The notes beneath the pieces are model-generated. The model ran no database searches, was not told the DNA's origin, and saw only the letters and a list, made by a program, of their open reading frames with translations. From an uncultured Shewanella sp. (GTDB lineage Bacteria > Pseudomonadota > Gammaproteobacteria > Enterobacterales > Shewanellaceae), in NCBI GenBank assembly GCA_947503555.1, contig CANNEE010000001.1, positions 1 through 64,000 on the forward strand: DNA of 64,000 bases, in the 5' to 3' direction. This document shows positions 37,628-46,488 of this stretch, piece after piece; within the stretch, counting starts at the first letter, position 1, and every line of letters begins with the position of its first letter. The translations under genes were made by a program, and so were the position numbers.

Positions 37628-38002
37628 TAAATCAACCCCTTGATTTATTGGTTTTAAAACCATCATATTTTTAGGAAGAGAATTCTGTGTTCTCACCGAG
37701 CAGTATCATAACAAGATTAATCAAAAAGTGTGGCGATTTTATGAATAAACGTGAGCCAAATGGATATTTTAGCTCTATAGAACAAGGAGTTATTAAACAT
37801 GTGACAAAACAGCCAAACAAGGCTCATAGCTAAATAAGAAATCAAAGCGGACTACAAATAACAAGAATCAAATGAAAAACAGAGTGTTAACTCCAATATT
37901 TTTCATGATGAATTCTCTTTATTTTAAGAACACTCCAAATCAAGATAACCAAACTAACCTTGATCTTTGCCGTATAAAGGATGATTTAATTTGTGATGCA
38001 CC
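37628..38002. other. 375-bp intergenic region, no gene seen
   Basis: Carries the leader and presumably the promoter of the 5'-nucleotidase gene on the minus strand. It is AT-rich with no strong hairpin and no operator I recognise. A 47-codon plus-strand frame (37872-38015) lacks a ribosome site and is not listed as a gene. Confidence 0.4.
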
Positions 38003-38680
38003 TCAAAGTTTTTGAAGCCAGTTACCTAGATGCAAAACTTGCTCAGCATGAAGTTCATGGGATACAGGATAAACTTGCCAATCAGGAGCATAGCCTATTT
38101 CCTTAAACGTCATATATGCATTATGTCCTGCAAAACAAGGTACTACATCATCATGTTCACCATGGTTTAACAGCATAGGAGTGGTTTTGTTGATGGATAC
38201 ATGGCTCTGTTTTACCAAGTTATCGTCGGCTAGGTAACAGGATAGTCCTGCAATGCCTGCCAACTTATATTTACAACGACTCCCAGTAAATAAGCTCATC
38301 ACCCCACCTTGGCTAAAACCAATAAGCACTATTCGCTCACTTGGGATCCCCTTTGCTATCTGCTGCTCAATAAGCGCTAAAATCTGCTTCTCAGACACCA
38401 ATACATCTGGCATAAAAGCTCTACCATCAAGCTCCATGCTCTTGATGTCATACCAAGAACGCATTATATATCCGCCATTTATGGTTACAGCTTGCTCTGG
38501 TGCGTGAGGAAAAATAAAACGAATCGAATGATCTTTGGGCAAGGCTAAATGGGGCACAATCGGCGCAAACCCCGCACCTGAATCTCCAAGTCCATGAAGC
38601 CATATCACACAGGATTTCGCCGTTCCATTTGGCTCGATTACTATGCTGTCTAAGGTATTGTTATTTGTCATGGCCATCAC
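38003..38680 (-). CDS. Alpha/beta-hydrolase carboxylesterase (acyl-protein thioesterase-like)
   Basis: A 225-residue esterase of the phospholipase/carboxylesterase family. The first strand-loop WLHGLGDSGAGF forms the oxyanion hole. The nucleophile is in IGFSQGGVMS (about residue 122), the aspartate in NHGEHDDVVP, and the histidine near SHELHAEQVLH. The lid-region FIFPHAP is as in human acyl-protein thioesterase. Start choice is uncertain: GTG at 38680, ATG at 38677 or ATG at 38671. The natural substrate is unknown. Confidence 0.9.
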   Translation of the reverse strand: MMAMTNNNTLDSIVIEPNGTAKSCVIWLHGLGDSGAGFAPIVPHLALPKDHSIRFIFPHAPEQAVTINGGYIMRSWYDIKSMELDGRAFMPDVLVSEKQILALIEQQIAKGIPSERIVLIGFSQGGVMSLFTGSRCKYKLAGIAGLSCYLADDNLVKQSHVSINKTTPMLLNHGEHDDVVPCFAGHNAYMTFKEIGYAPDWQVYPVSHELHAEQVLHLGNWLQKL

Positions 38681-38784
38681 TTCTATCTCTAATTTACAAA
38701 ACGCTAAGTTTGCGCGAGTTCACACTTTCAAGCAAGTCACGAGTCACCGCATTCAAAAGCTTCTAACCGATGCACGCTAAATAT

Positions 38785-38821
38785 AAAAAATCGGCTATAA
38801 ACGCAGGGTTCATAGCCGATG
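38785..38821 (-). terminator. Terminator of ribA
   Basis: ATCGGCTAT (38790-38798) and ATAGCCGAT (38812-38820) pair around 13 nt, with a minus-strand T tract (TTTTTTATAT). It lies between the ribA stop at 38860 and the esterase start. Confidence 0.75.
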
Positions 38822-38859
38822 TGATACTGAGTTTAAATGCTCAATATAGTATGAAAATA

Positions 38860-39471
38860 TCAATCGTCATGGGTAAAATGATGCTCTGTCATCATATGGC
38901 CAAGTTGGGTCGATTTAGTCTTTAAATACCCCTCGTTGTAGCGGTTTTTACCCACCTGAAGTGGCACACGCTCAGTGACTTCAATCCCAAACTCCTGCAT
39001 CGCCTTTACTTTGCGCGGGTTATTGGTCATTAGTTTCACTTTACTAACGCCAATTTTCTCCAGCATAGGAATGATCATGTCATATTTACGCATATCGGCA
39101 GGAAAGCCCAACTTTTCGTTAGCCTCTACTGTATTTGCGCCTTGATCTTGTAGCTCATAGGCTCTGATCTTATTCAATAAGCCTATGCCGCGCCCCTCTT
39201 GTCGCAAATAAAGAATAAAGCCTTGCCCCGCTTCGGCAATGTTTTGCATAGCAGTTTGTAACTGAAAACCACAATCGCATCGCAAACTAAATAAAGCATC
39301 CCCAGTGAGACACTCTGAATGAATTCGGCCTAGCATAGGGGCCTGTGCATCTAGCTCACCATAGGTCAGGGCCACATGTTCTTTACCTGACTTAGAATCC
39401 TCAAACCCATGCATGGTGAATACTCCCCAAGGAGTTGGCAATGTTGAAGAGGCTATGTATTTAATCGACAT
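38860..39471 (-). CDS. ribA: GTP cyclohydrolase II
   Basis: First step of riboflavin synthesis, opening the GTP imidazole ring. Zinc ligands are the three cysteines in [20 protein letters not shown], the GTP-binding loop is [13 protein letters not shown], and the catalytic tyrosine/arginine region is the following [15 protein letters not shown]. The C-terminal [19 protein letters not shown] is conserved. Length (203) fits the single-domain enzyme; this is not a RibBA fusion. No FMN riboswitch is visible upstream. Confidence 0.97.
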   Translation of the reverse strand: MSIKYIASSTLPTPWGVFTMHGFEDSKSGKEHVALTYGELDAQAPMLGRIHSECLTGDALFSLRCDCGFQLQTAMQNIAEAGQGFILYLRQEGRGIGLLNKIRAYELQDQGANTVEANEKLGFPADMRKYDMIIPMLEKIGVSKVKLMTNNPRKVKAMQEFGIEVTERVPLQVGKNRYNEGYLKTKSTQLGHMMTEHHFTHDD

Positions 39472-39681
39472 CTGTTTACCTTAACGACAACTCTCACATC
39501 CATGAGACGAAGGGTATCCTTAATATTATTCTTCACAGTCAGAGCAGACTTTCCACCCTGTTTATTGGGCATTCTATGCTTTTTCTGTCAAACAGCAAAT
39601 ACTTGAGCACTGAAATCAAGTATAGAAGCCAACAAATAAAATAACTTCAGATAGTGCTCACAAATCGGCAACAGGGACAAA

Positions 39682-40038
39682 CTAGAATGCTTTCGGTGCG
39701 AAGCCTGTTACCTGAGTTAAGCCCATCTCTTTACCCAGAGCGGTCATTGGGTGTACCACGACTAAGCCTTTCACTGACTTTTTCAGCTTACCCATATCGG
39801 CTTGCTCTGCCTTGGTAATCACACGGCTAAAAGGTAAAGATTTAATATCAGCACCTTGCTTATTCATTTGACGAGATTGTTGAGCCTTAATCGCAGCAAT
39901 ACGCTTAGTCACTGCAGCGATCTCTCGCTTAAACTGCTGAACAATTGCCTGATCGCCTCGGTTTTCTGCCGCGGCCAACTTACGGCGAAACTTATCGAGT
40001 CTATCATTAAGCTGTTGAAGTTCTTGTTTTAAGTTCAT
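39682..40038 (-). CDS. yibL: YibL family ribosome-associated protein
   Basis: A 118-residue Lys/Gln/Ala-rich protein of the YibL (DUF2810) family, which associates with ribosomes in E. coli. An N-terminal coiled coil (LKQELQQLNDRLDKFRRKL) is followed by a basic C-terminal region with KSVKGLVVVHPMTALGKEMG, the conserved family segment. I placed the start at MNLKQELQ (AAGG 7 nt upstream); an upstream in-frame ATG at 40077 would add an unlikely basic leader. Confidence 0.88.
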   Translation of the reverse strand: MNLKQELQQLNDRLDKFRRKLAAAENRGDQAIVQQFKREIAAVTKRIAAIKAQQSRQMNKQGADIKSLPFSRVITKAEQADMGKLKKSVKGLVVVHPMTALGKEMGLTQVTGFAPKAF

Positions 40039-40199
40039 TATCTTACCTTTAATTTCAATCTTGTATTTGAGGCGCAATCAATTCAAAGCTTAATCACACA
40101 GACAGCAAAGGGGCGGCATTATAGCAGGATGTGACTTCATACCGTAATGGCTTTTATGCACATAGATAGAAACTTTTTTAAGCTAAATGAAAGCTGGGC

Positions 40200-40673
40200 T
40201 TAAGATTCCAGAGTCAACGTATGGATGACTTGATTAGAACTGCCTCTAAATTTAAGACTAGGATCGGCCTTATCCTGCTCGAACTTACCATCGACTAATG
40301 TATCAATATAAGCTAGTACCTGTTGTTGCGCTTGCGTTAACTCTTGACGTAAATAGCCAGTCCACAACCAGATATCTTTACCAGGACACTGCGCTTTCAC
40401 TCTTTTTACTAACTCAAGTACAACTTCAACATTGGCTGGGTGCAAAGGATCACCGCCCGATAAAGATAGGCCACGCCTTTTAATTCTTTGATCATTTAAG
40501 TCAGCAATAATTCTGTCTTGCATCGCCTTATCGAATAGGTGACCAGAGTCTACGCGCCACGTCGATTGGTTATAACAGCCTTTACATTGATGCTCGCACC
40601 CAGAAACAAACAAAGTCGCTCTAGTGCCGGGGCCATTAACAACATCAATAGGAAAATACTGGTGGTAATTCAT
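40200..40673 (-). CDS. nrdG: Anaerobic ribonucleotide reductase-activating protein
   Basis: Radical-SAM enzyme that installs the glycyl radical on NrdD. The iron-sulfur cluster cysteines form CX3CX2C at residues 26, 30 and 33 (SGCEHQCKGC). LSGGDPLHP binds SAM and DIWLWTGY is typical of the family. Length (157) matches. The start is MNYHQYFPID with GGGA upstream; the open frame to 40784 would run back across the hairpin at 40690-40719. It follows nrdD by 121 nt. Confidence 0.96.
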   Translation of the reverse strand: MNYHQYFPIDVVNGPGTRATLFVSGCEHQCKGCYNQSTWRVDSGHLFDKAMQDRIIADLNDQRIKRRGLSLSGGDPLHPANVEVVLELVKRVKAQCPGKDIWLWTGYLRQELTQAQQQVLAYIDTLVDGKFEQDKADPSLKFRGSSNQVIHTLTLES

Positions 40674-40689
40674 TTTATATCCCAAAGCA

Positions 40690-40719
40690 TAAGCTAAAAA
40701 GGCGCCAACGGCGCCCTTT
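40690..40719 (-). terminator. Terminator-like hairpin between nrdD and nrdG
   Basis: GGCGCC (40701-40706)-AAC-GGCGCC (40710-40715), extended by AAA/TTT across a C bulge, with minus-strand TTTTTAGC after it. It sits in the only gap of the operon and could give partial termination or RNA processing between the two genes. Confidence 0.6.
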
Positions 40720-40794
40720 GATTTGAAAGACAGTCGACTGGCTGCGCTTAACGAAAGCTCAAACCAAAAGACTGCCAAATTCAAGCGTAAAACA

Positions 40795-42912
40795 TTAAAT
40801 ATGTTTTACGCGGCGCTTAACTTCTTCTTGCTTACCGTGGTTAAAAGGCCTTGCATCAGGACTACCTAAATAGCCACACACACGACGGGTCACAGAAACT
40901 CGGCTCGGCTCATGGTTACCACACTTAGGACAAGTAAAACCTTTACTGGTACAGCTAAATTCACCTGTATAACCACAGTCATAACACTCATCAATCGGAG
41001 TATTGGTACCGTAATAAGGCACTCGGCTATAGCTGTAATCCCAAACATTCTCTAGGGCTTCAATGTTATGCTGCATATTAGGGTATTCGCCATAACAGAT
41101 AAAACCACCATTTGCGATTTCTGGATAAGGCTGTTCAAAATCAATCTTATCGTATGGGTTCACCTTCTTCTCAACATCTAAGTGGAAGCTATTGGTGTAG
41201 TAACCTTTATCCGTTACTCCTTCAACAACACCATACACTTTAGCGTCCAACTGGCAGAAGCGGCTACATAGGTTTTCACTTGGCGTGCTGTATAAGCTAA
41301 AGCCATAACCTGTCTCTTTCTTCCAGCTTTCGGTCGCGCTCTTCAGGTATTTAACCAGCTCAATCGCCTTTTGGCGTAACTCTTCGCTGTCATAAACGTG
41401 AGTTTGAGTACCGTACAGCGCATTGATGGTTTCATGTAAACCGATATACCCCATAGAGATAGATGCACGGCCATTCTTAAAGATTTCAGCAATGTCATCA
41501 TCGGCACGTAAACGCACACCACAAGCACCTTCCATATAAAGGATTGGTGCAACACGTGCTTTAACGCCACTTAAACGCTCAATACGCGTATCTAATGCTC
41601 GGCGTACAATCTGTAAGCGTTCATCTAAAATTTTATAGAAAGCTTGCTCGTCTTGGCCAGACTCAAGGGCGATGCGCGGCAAGTTCAGGCTCACCACACC
41701 CAAGTTATTACGGCCTTCATGTACTAGCTCGCCATCCTCTTCATAGGTACCTAGGAAACTACGACATCCCATAGGAGTTTTAAATGAGCCGGTGACCTTC
41801 TCAACCTGCTCATAGTTAAGAATATCTGGATACATGCGCATAGAAGCACATTTAAGCGCTAGCTCTTTAATATCGTAATTACAATCACCCGATTTATGGT
41901 TAATGCCATCACGAATAGCAAACACTAATTTAGGGAATACCGCTGTCTTACGGTTCTTACCAAGACCAGCAATACGCACCTTCATCATCGACTGCTGAAT
42001 CAGGCGTGACTCCCATGAAGTACCTAAGCCAAAGCCAAAGGTCACAAATGGAGTTTGACCATTGGCAGTATGCAGAGTATTCACTTCGTACTCTAGGGAT
42101 TGAAAGGCGTCGTGACACTCTTTCTCTGTCTGAGCGATAGCAAATGCCTTAGCGTCGGTAATGCCCCAATTTAATGCCACTTGATGGTGCTTGTCATAAC
42201 TCTTAGCCACAAATGGCGCTAGCACTTCATCAATACGGTTAATGGTGGTACCGCCATAAATATGGCTCGCTACTTGAGCAATAATCTGGGCGGTAACCGC
42301 TGTTGCCGTAGAGATAGACTTAGGGGTTTCAATCTCAGCGTTGCCCATTTTAAAGCCTTTGGTCAACATGCCTGCTAGGTCAATTAGCATACAGTTAAAC
42401 ATAGGGAAAAATGGCGAGTAATCTAAATCGTGGAAATGGATTTCACCCGCTTCGTGAGCCGACACCACGTCTTTAGGCAGAATATAGCGCTTAGCATAGT
42501 GCTTAGCCACGATACCCGCGAGTAGATCCCTTTGGGTTGGGATCACTTTAGAGTCTTTGTTGGCATTTTCATTGAGCAGTGATGCATTGCTTTGATCCAC
42601 CAAGCCCTTAATTTCAAGATTTAGGCGACTGGTTGCTTCACGACAAATATCTCTGTCGTGACGATATTCAATATACTCCCTTGCTAGGGCTTTATATGGA
42701 CCGCCCATAAGCAAGTTTTCAACCACATCCTGAAGGTGATGAATTTCGACTTCTTCTAAGTGAGCAACTAATTCAGATGCACGCTCAGCCACATTGGCGG
42801 CATAGTCATCATCTTTAATGTCTGCAGAGTCTGCAGCTGCTATCACAGCATCTCTAATCCTTGTTTCGTCAAACGGCGTGCGGTAACCATCCCGCTTAAT
42901 AACTACAGGCAT
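40795..42912 (-). CDS. nrdD: Anaerobic ribonucleoside-triphosphate reductase
   Basis: Class III ribonucleotide reductase making deoxyribonucleotides without oxygen. An ATP-cone opens the protein (VIKRDGYRTPFDETRIRDAV). The glycyl-radical glycine is Gly680 in RVCGYLGSPDARPFN. Four zinc cysteines lie just before it, in ECYDCGYTG and CPKCGNHE. Catalytic cysteine segments PMFNCMLIDLAG and GACGVRLR are present. Length (705) is typical. An FNR/EtrA-like site 110 bp upstream fits anaerobic induction. Confidence 0.97.
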   Translation of the reverse strand: MPVVIKRDGYRTPFDETRIRDAVIAAADSADIKDDDYAANVAERASELVAHLEEVEIHHLQDVVENLLMGGPYKALAREYIEYRHDRDICREATSRLNLEIKGLVDQSNASLLNENANKDSKVIPTQRDLLAGIVAKHYAKRYILPKDVVSAHEAGEIHFHDLDYSPFFPMFNCMLIDLAGMLTKGFKMGNAEIETPKSISTATAVTAQIIAQVASHIYGGTTINRIDEVLAPFVAKSYDKHHQVALNWGITDAKAFAIAQTEKECHDAFQSLEYEVNTLHTANGQTPFVTFGFGLGTSWESRLIQQSMMKVRIAGLGKNRKTAVFPKLVFAIRDGINHKSGDCNYDIKELALKCASMRMYPDILNYEQVEKVTGSFKTPMGCRSFLGTYEEDGELVHEGRNNLGVVSLNLPRIALESGQDEQAFYKILDERLQIVRRALDTRIERLSGVKARVAPILYMEGACGVRLRADDDIAEIFKNGRASISMGYIGLHETINALYGTQTHVYDSEELRQKAIELVKYLKSATESWKKETGYGFSLYSTPSENLCSRFCQLDAKVYGVVEGVTDKGYYTNSFHLDVEKKVNPYDKIDFEQPYPEIANGGFICYGEYPNMQHNIEALENVWDYSYSRVPYYGTNTPIDECYDCGYTGEFSCTSKGFTCPKCGNHEPSRVSVTRRVCGYLGSPDARPFNHGKQEEVKRRVKHI

Positions 42913-42947
42913 TTGCTTAATTCCTCTCCATCTTTAGCTCAAAATAC

Positions 42948-42963
42948 ACACCATATATAGTTA
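42948..42963. promoter_or_regulatory. Possible NrdR box upstream of nrdD
   Basis: ACACCATATATAGTTA matches ACACWATATATWGTGT at 13 of 16 positions. The usual second box about 31 bp away is not evident; an overlapping TATATATAG follows at once. Tentative. Confidence 0.35.
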
Positions 42964-43022
42964 TATATATAGCACCCAACACAAGATGTTGCGTATTAGG
43001 CTACAAAGACGCATAGGATACC

Positions 43023-43036
43023 TTGATCCAGATCAT
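43023..43036. promoter_or_regulatory. FNR/EtrA-like site upstream of nrdD
   Basis: TTGAT-CCAG-ATCAT matches TTGAT-N4-ATCAA with one mismatch, about 110 bp before the nrdD ATG. FNR-family control of an oxygen-sensitive enzyme is expected. Confidence 0.65.
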
Positions 43037-43180
43037 GGTTTTATAAAGGGGGAACAACAAGAAAAAATTAGTGACGTACAGCCCACTTTTATGGAAGTTG
43101 CCCCTTGACCAAGCAGACAAATATAGCTAGCGAGATCACACTTCACTCTAAAAAAAATGTGAAAAAAAGCTTGAAATTAA

Positions 43181-43870
43181 TTAACGTCGCGCCAGCGCTA
43201 GATAACTGGAGAGTTGGCCACTAGCCTGTTGGTTTGACCCCATTGATGAGGCCACTTTCATCACAGAGTGTAACCCCTGCCACTGACTTTTTACTTCTTG
43301 AGGCATATCTGGATGGCTCTTTAAGTAGTCAGCCAACTGAGCCGTTACTCTTGTTGCTCGCTGAGACAATACTGGCGAATGAGAATCTTCCATATTCTTT
43401 AGCACTTTATCTGCTTCACTGAGCATATCCAGTAGCGGACTCTTAGGGTTTTCCTTCGCAATAGTCGCCGACTGCTGCTTAATGAAACTGCTGAGTTCCG
43501 TTTTATTCGTCACTTTAGTATCTGCCTTAATTCCAGCTTGAGCCAGTCTATCCACTTGAGAGTCAGATAAAATACCATCCTTCTTTAGACGTGAAACTAG
43601 CTTAGGTAAATCATCCAAACCAAACTGACCGTTAGAGAAGAAATCTTCTGCCATCAACTTAATTTTCTCCGCCCTCTGGGCTCTAGGCGACAGCTTTATA
43701 TCGTCACTTTTAGCCGTGTCAGCTTGCTTCTTACTCGTAGAGTCGGTGACAACGTTCTTAGCTAGCTGCTCAGTTTTACTATTTGCGTTGGCCCCAATAT
43801 TTGCCCCATAGGCATCGGCTACACGATTAGATTGAAGTGGTTGGCTAGCAGTGTTCGTTATCATTGTCAT
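43181..43870 (-). CDS. Uncharacterised protein
   Basis: A 229-residue soluble protein I do not recognise. No signal peptide or membrane segment. The N-terminal 60 residues are low-complexity and polar. A central helical region begins with LSPRAQRAEKIKLMAEDFF, a segment reminiscent of flagellin-like or FlgM-like LS(P) starts found in flagellar regulators and secreted proteins, and continues with FGLDDLPKLVSRLKKDGIL. The start could be TTG at 43876 or ATG at 43870 or 43864; none has a strong ribosome site. It stands alone between nrdD and an oxidoreductase gene. Confidence 0.75.
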   Translation of the reverse strand: MTMITNTASQPLQSNRVADAYGANIGANANSKTEQLAKNVVTDSTSKKQADTAKSDDIKLSPRAQRAEKIKLMAEDFFSNGQFGLDDLPKLVSRLKKDGILSDSQVDRLAQAGIKADTKVTNKTELSSFIKQQSATIAKENPKSPLLDMLSEADKVLKNMEDSHSPVLSQRATRVTAQLADYLKSHPDMPQEVKSQWQGLHSVMKVASSMGSNQQASGQLSSYLALARR

Positions 43871-44051
43871 AGTCAAGTTTGTGACGCATTTGAATTAATG
43901 GCAGTGACACAGCATTTTTTAGGCCACTTTTTTAAAATTTGGAATGAGAGAAAAGAAATAAAATAAATTGCGCACAAACTATTGCAAGTTCATCTTCTTA
44001 AGATTAATATTTCCCGCAATTTAATTGCGCACTATAGAAAGAGATATTTTC

Positions 44052-45050
44052 ATGAAGACTCAAATCATTCAACTTGCATCAAGACCTGAAGGCTTACCGA
44101 CCCAAGACAACTTCAAGCTAGCCGAGGTAGAGCTCGCTAAACTCAATGACAAGCAAGTGTTAGTAAAAAATCTATGGATGTCTGTAGACCCTTATATGCG
44201 TGGTCGAATGATTGACAGAAAAAGCTATATTGCTCCCTTTGCGCTAGGTGAAGCACTAGAGGGCGGCGCGATTGGTGAAGTTATCGAATCGAATAACCCA
44301 GCTTTTCCTGTCGGCAGTAAAGTCAGCAGCATGCTAGGTTGGCGCAGTCATTTTGTATCTGACGGAGAAGGCTTGACCCTGTTACCTGAGACTCAACTTA
44401 ATGAATCTCACTTTCTTGGCGTCATGGGTATGCCAGGTATGACAGCATGGACTGGACTGACACGTATAGCCCAACTCAAAACTGGCGAAACTCTATTTGT
44501 ATCAGCAGCATCGGGGGCCGTAGGTAGTGTTGCTTGCCAAATTGGTAAGTTAATGGGAGCAAGAGTCGTCGCTTCTGTAGGTAGCGATGAGAAAGCTGAG
44601 CACCTTAAAGCCCTAGGCGTTGATGCCGTCATCAACTATAAAACCTGTGGTGACTTAAACACGGCATTGGCACAAGCTGCGCCTGAAGGCATTGATGTCT
44701 ACTTTGAAAACGTTGGCGGTGAACATCTAAGCGCAGCCCTTAACCATATGAAAGATTATGGCCGCATTGCGGTATGTGGCATGATTGCACAGTACAATGA
44801 CACTGCGCCAACACCTGGTCCTGCGAACCTAGCGCAGATCATTATCAAAAAGCTTAAACTAGAAGGCTTTATTGTGTTTGATCATTGGGCGCACTATAGC
44901 GAATTTGCAAAGCAAATGGGAACTTGGTTAGCTCAAGGCGAGATAAAACCAGAACAGACCATCTATGAAGGCTTAAGTCAGGCTCCTGAAGCTTTCATAG
45001 GGCTGTTTGAAGGTAAAAACCGCGGCAAGATGCTGGTCAAGCTCGGCTAA
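44052..45050 (+). CDS. NADP-dependent MDR-superfamily oxidoreductase (CurA/leukotriene B4 dehydrogenase-like)
   Basis: A 332-residue zinc-independent medium-chain reductase that reduces activated carbon-carbon double bonds in enones. The N-terminal catalytic domain has WMSVDPYMRGRM, typical of the double-bond reductase subgroup. The cofactor loop AASGAVGSVACQIGKLMGA marks the Rossmann fold. YFENVGGEHL and GMIAQYND are family segments. The start is the ATG after GAGATATTTTC; an upstream frame to 44025 is less likely. Physiological substrate unknown. Confidence 0.92.
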   Translation: MKTQIIQLASRPEGLPTQDNFKLAEVELAKLNDKQVLVKNLWMSVDPYMRGRMIDRKSYIAPFALGEALEGGAIGEVIESNNPAFPVGSKVSSMLGWRSHFVSDGEGLTLLPETQLNESHFLGVMGMPGMTAWTGLTRIAQLKTGETLFVSAASGAVGSVACQIGKLMGARVVASVGSDEKAEHLKALGVDAVINYKTCGDLNTALAQAAPEGIDVYFENVGGEHLSAALNHMKDYGRIAVCGMIAQYNDTAPTPGPANLAQIIIKKLKLEGFIVFDHWAHYSEFAKQMGTWLAQGEIKPEQTIYEGLSQAPEAFIGLFEGKNRGKMLVKLG

Positions 45051-45082
45051 GCCCAGTTCAAACCATAAAGCCCTCTGCAAAC

Positions 45083-45114
45083 GATAAAGCCAAGGTCAAA
45101 CCCTTGGCTTTATA
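45083..45114. terminator. Terminator between the MDR and patatin genes
   Basis: AAAGCCAAGG (45086-45095) and CCTTGGCTTT (45102-45111) form a 10-bp stem between convergent stops, with a weak T-rich tail on the plus strand. Confidence 0.75.
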
Positions 45115-45145
45115 CCGTTTTATTAGCTGGTCATTACTTTCAACG

Positions 45146-46096
45146 CTATTTGAGAGCGGCCAGAATCAAGTGCTTCACCTGCTCTACCGCCTGCTCTCCC
45201 GCAAGAATTGCTTCTTCAGCACGATGAAACTCCATAATGCCAATATCGGCCACATCGGGAACGATACAGATATCGGGAGGATCCCCCATCAACCTTGCCC
45301 GCTTATGGCGCTGCTCGAGAATATCCATCGACTGGGACATGACAGCCAACATGCCAGGCTCAGATTGCTTGCCTAACGAGAACTTATCGGAAAGATTGCC
45401 AATGTACTCCTTTCCCCGAGCCAGAAGATCCATAAAGCCAAGTTGCTGCTCGGCTTGCTCACTTGCCTGCTCCTCCTCCGATAACTGATGACAGTCTAAG
45501 TCCACAGGAATAGCTGGCGTAGCATTGTTACGATGGCCGTTGAGATCCACTGCAATAACAAAATCCGCCCCGAGAGCGCGACACGCAGATACTGGCACAG
45601 GGTTTACTACAGCCCCATCCACCAGCCAGCGGCCAGATTGCTTCACTGGCGGCAATATCCCTGGCATAGAGCAAGATGCTCGAACTGAGCGTCGCAAATC
45701 CCCTTTACGAAACCAGATCTCTTGTCCTGAGTACAGGTCTGTGGCGACAGCCGCAAAAGGTAAAGGTAAAGACTCTATCTGCATATCGCCAATACGCTTT
45801 TGCAAAACATCAAACACCTTCTCGCCACCTATGAGGCCACCTTTACGCCAGCTTAAGTCCATTAAACCCAGCACATCCCAACTGGAAAAACCGAGTACCC
45901 AATCTTCTAGGTCTTGATGCAGATCGTTGGCATACGCGGCACCCACCACAGCGCCAATAGAAGTACCAGAGACCACATTAGCTTGTATGCCCAATTTACT
46001 TAGTCCACGTAACACACCTAGGTGAGCCCAGCCTTTAGCCGCTCCGCTACCTAAGGCTAGACCAATTGTCATTTTTCCATTTCCCTGTTCAAACAT
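45146..46096 (-). CDS. Patatin-like phospholipase family protein (RssA type)
   Basis: Cytoplasmic-type serine acyl hydrolase. The oxyanion glycine run is GLALGSGAAKGWAHLG, the nucleophile elbow is GTSIGAVVGAAYA, and the second dyad residue is Asp in DGAVVNPVPV. These are the Ser-Asp dyad features of the RssA/NTE group. Length is 316. The ribosome site (AGGA) lies inside the end of a repeat element at 46105-46376; with it, ATG 46096 is 7 nt away. MTIGLALGSG at 46072 is a shorter alternative. Confidence 0.9.
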   Translation of the reverse strand: MFEQGNGKMTIGLALGSGAAKGWAHLGVLRGLSKLGIQANVVSGTSIGAVVGAAYANDLHQDLEDWVLGFSSWDVLGLMDLSWRKGGLIGGEKVFDVLQKRIGDMQIESLPLPFAAVATDLYSGQEIWFRKGDLRRSVRASCSMPGILPPVKQSGRWLVDGAVVNPVPVSACRALGADFVIAVDLNGHRNNATPAIPVDLDCHQLSEEEQASEQAEQQLGFMDLLARGKEYIGNLSDKFSLGKQSEPGMLAVMSQSMDILEQRHKRARLMGDPPDICIVPDVADIGIMEFHRAEEAILAGEQAVEQVKHLILAALK

Positions 46097-46104
46097 GTTC
46101 ACAT

Positions 46105-46376
46105 CCTAGGGGCTGATGATCTTTCAAGGTTATTTTTGCAGCAGTTTACAGCGTGCTTACACAAGACAGAGCTTGTGCAGTGTAGTTATTCTACATAAAT
46201 AAGCGATAACGCAGTAGAAGTGCGCTGTAAACGCTGCCCTTCGGGCGCGGCTCAATGGCATTTTCTCATTGTTGAACGAGAATTTACTTAGATTGCTAAG
46301 CTTCACCTCGTTCGCCGCGATAAAATGCCATTGACTTCGCGCAAAAACTAATCAGCAAAGAACAACAGCCCCTAGG
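46105..46376. mobile_element. 272-bp MITE-like element with perfect 11-bp terminal inverted repeats
   Basis: Ends CCTAGGGGCTG (46105-46115) and CAGCCCCTAGG (46366-46376) are exact inverse copies, and similarity continues inward (TGATCTTT and TTGTTCTTT). Inside are a 10-bp inverted repeat GTTTACAGCG (46144-46153)/CGCTGTAAAC (46223-46232), a 13-bp inverted repeat TCAATGGCATTTT (46252-46264)/AAAATGCCATTGA (46322-46334), and small hairpins including CACAAG-ACAGAG-CTTGTG, TGTAG-TTATT-CTACA and GCCC-TTC-GGGC. No open reading frame. No target-site duplication is visible. It fills nearly all of the 392-bp gap. Confidence 0.72.
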
Positions 46377-46488
46377 CGTTGCCACTTTTCAATAGCTGAA
46401 AATAATACCTAAGCTAAGGGTTTGGCGATAGCGCTTATGGCAAGAAACAGGATATAATACGCGGTCGCACTTATTGAGGAGTTAAGCA

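Noticed and set aside
37872-38015. Plus-strand frame of 47 codons upstream of the nucleotidase gene
   Set aside because: No Shine-Dalgarno sequence, runs into the esterase gene on the other strand, and the translation resembles no family.
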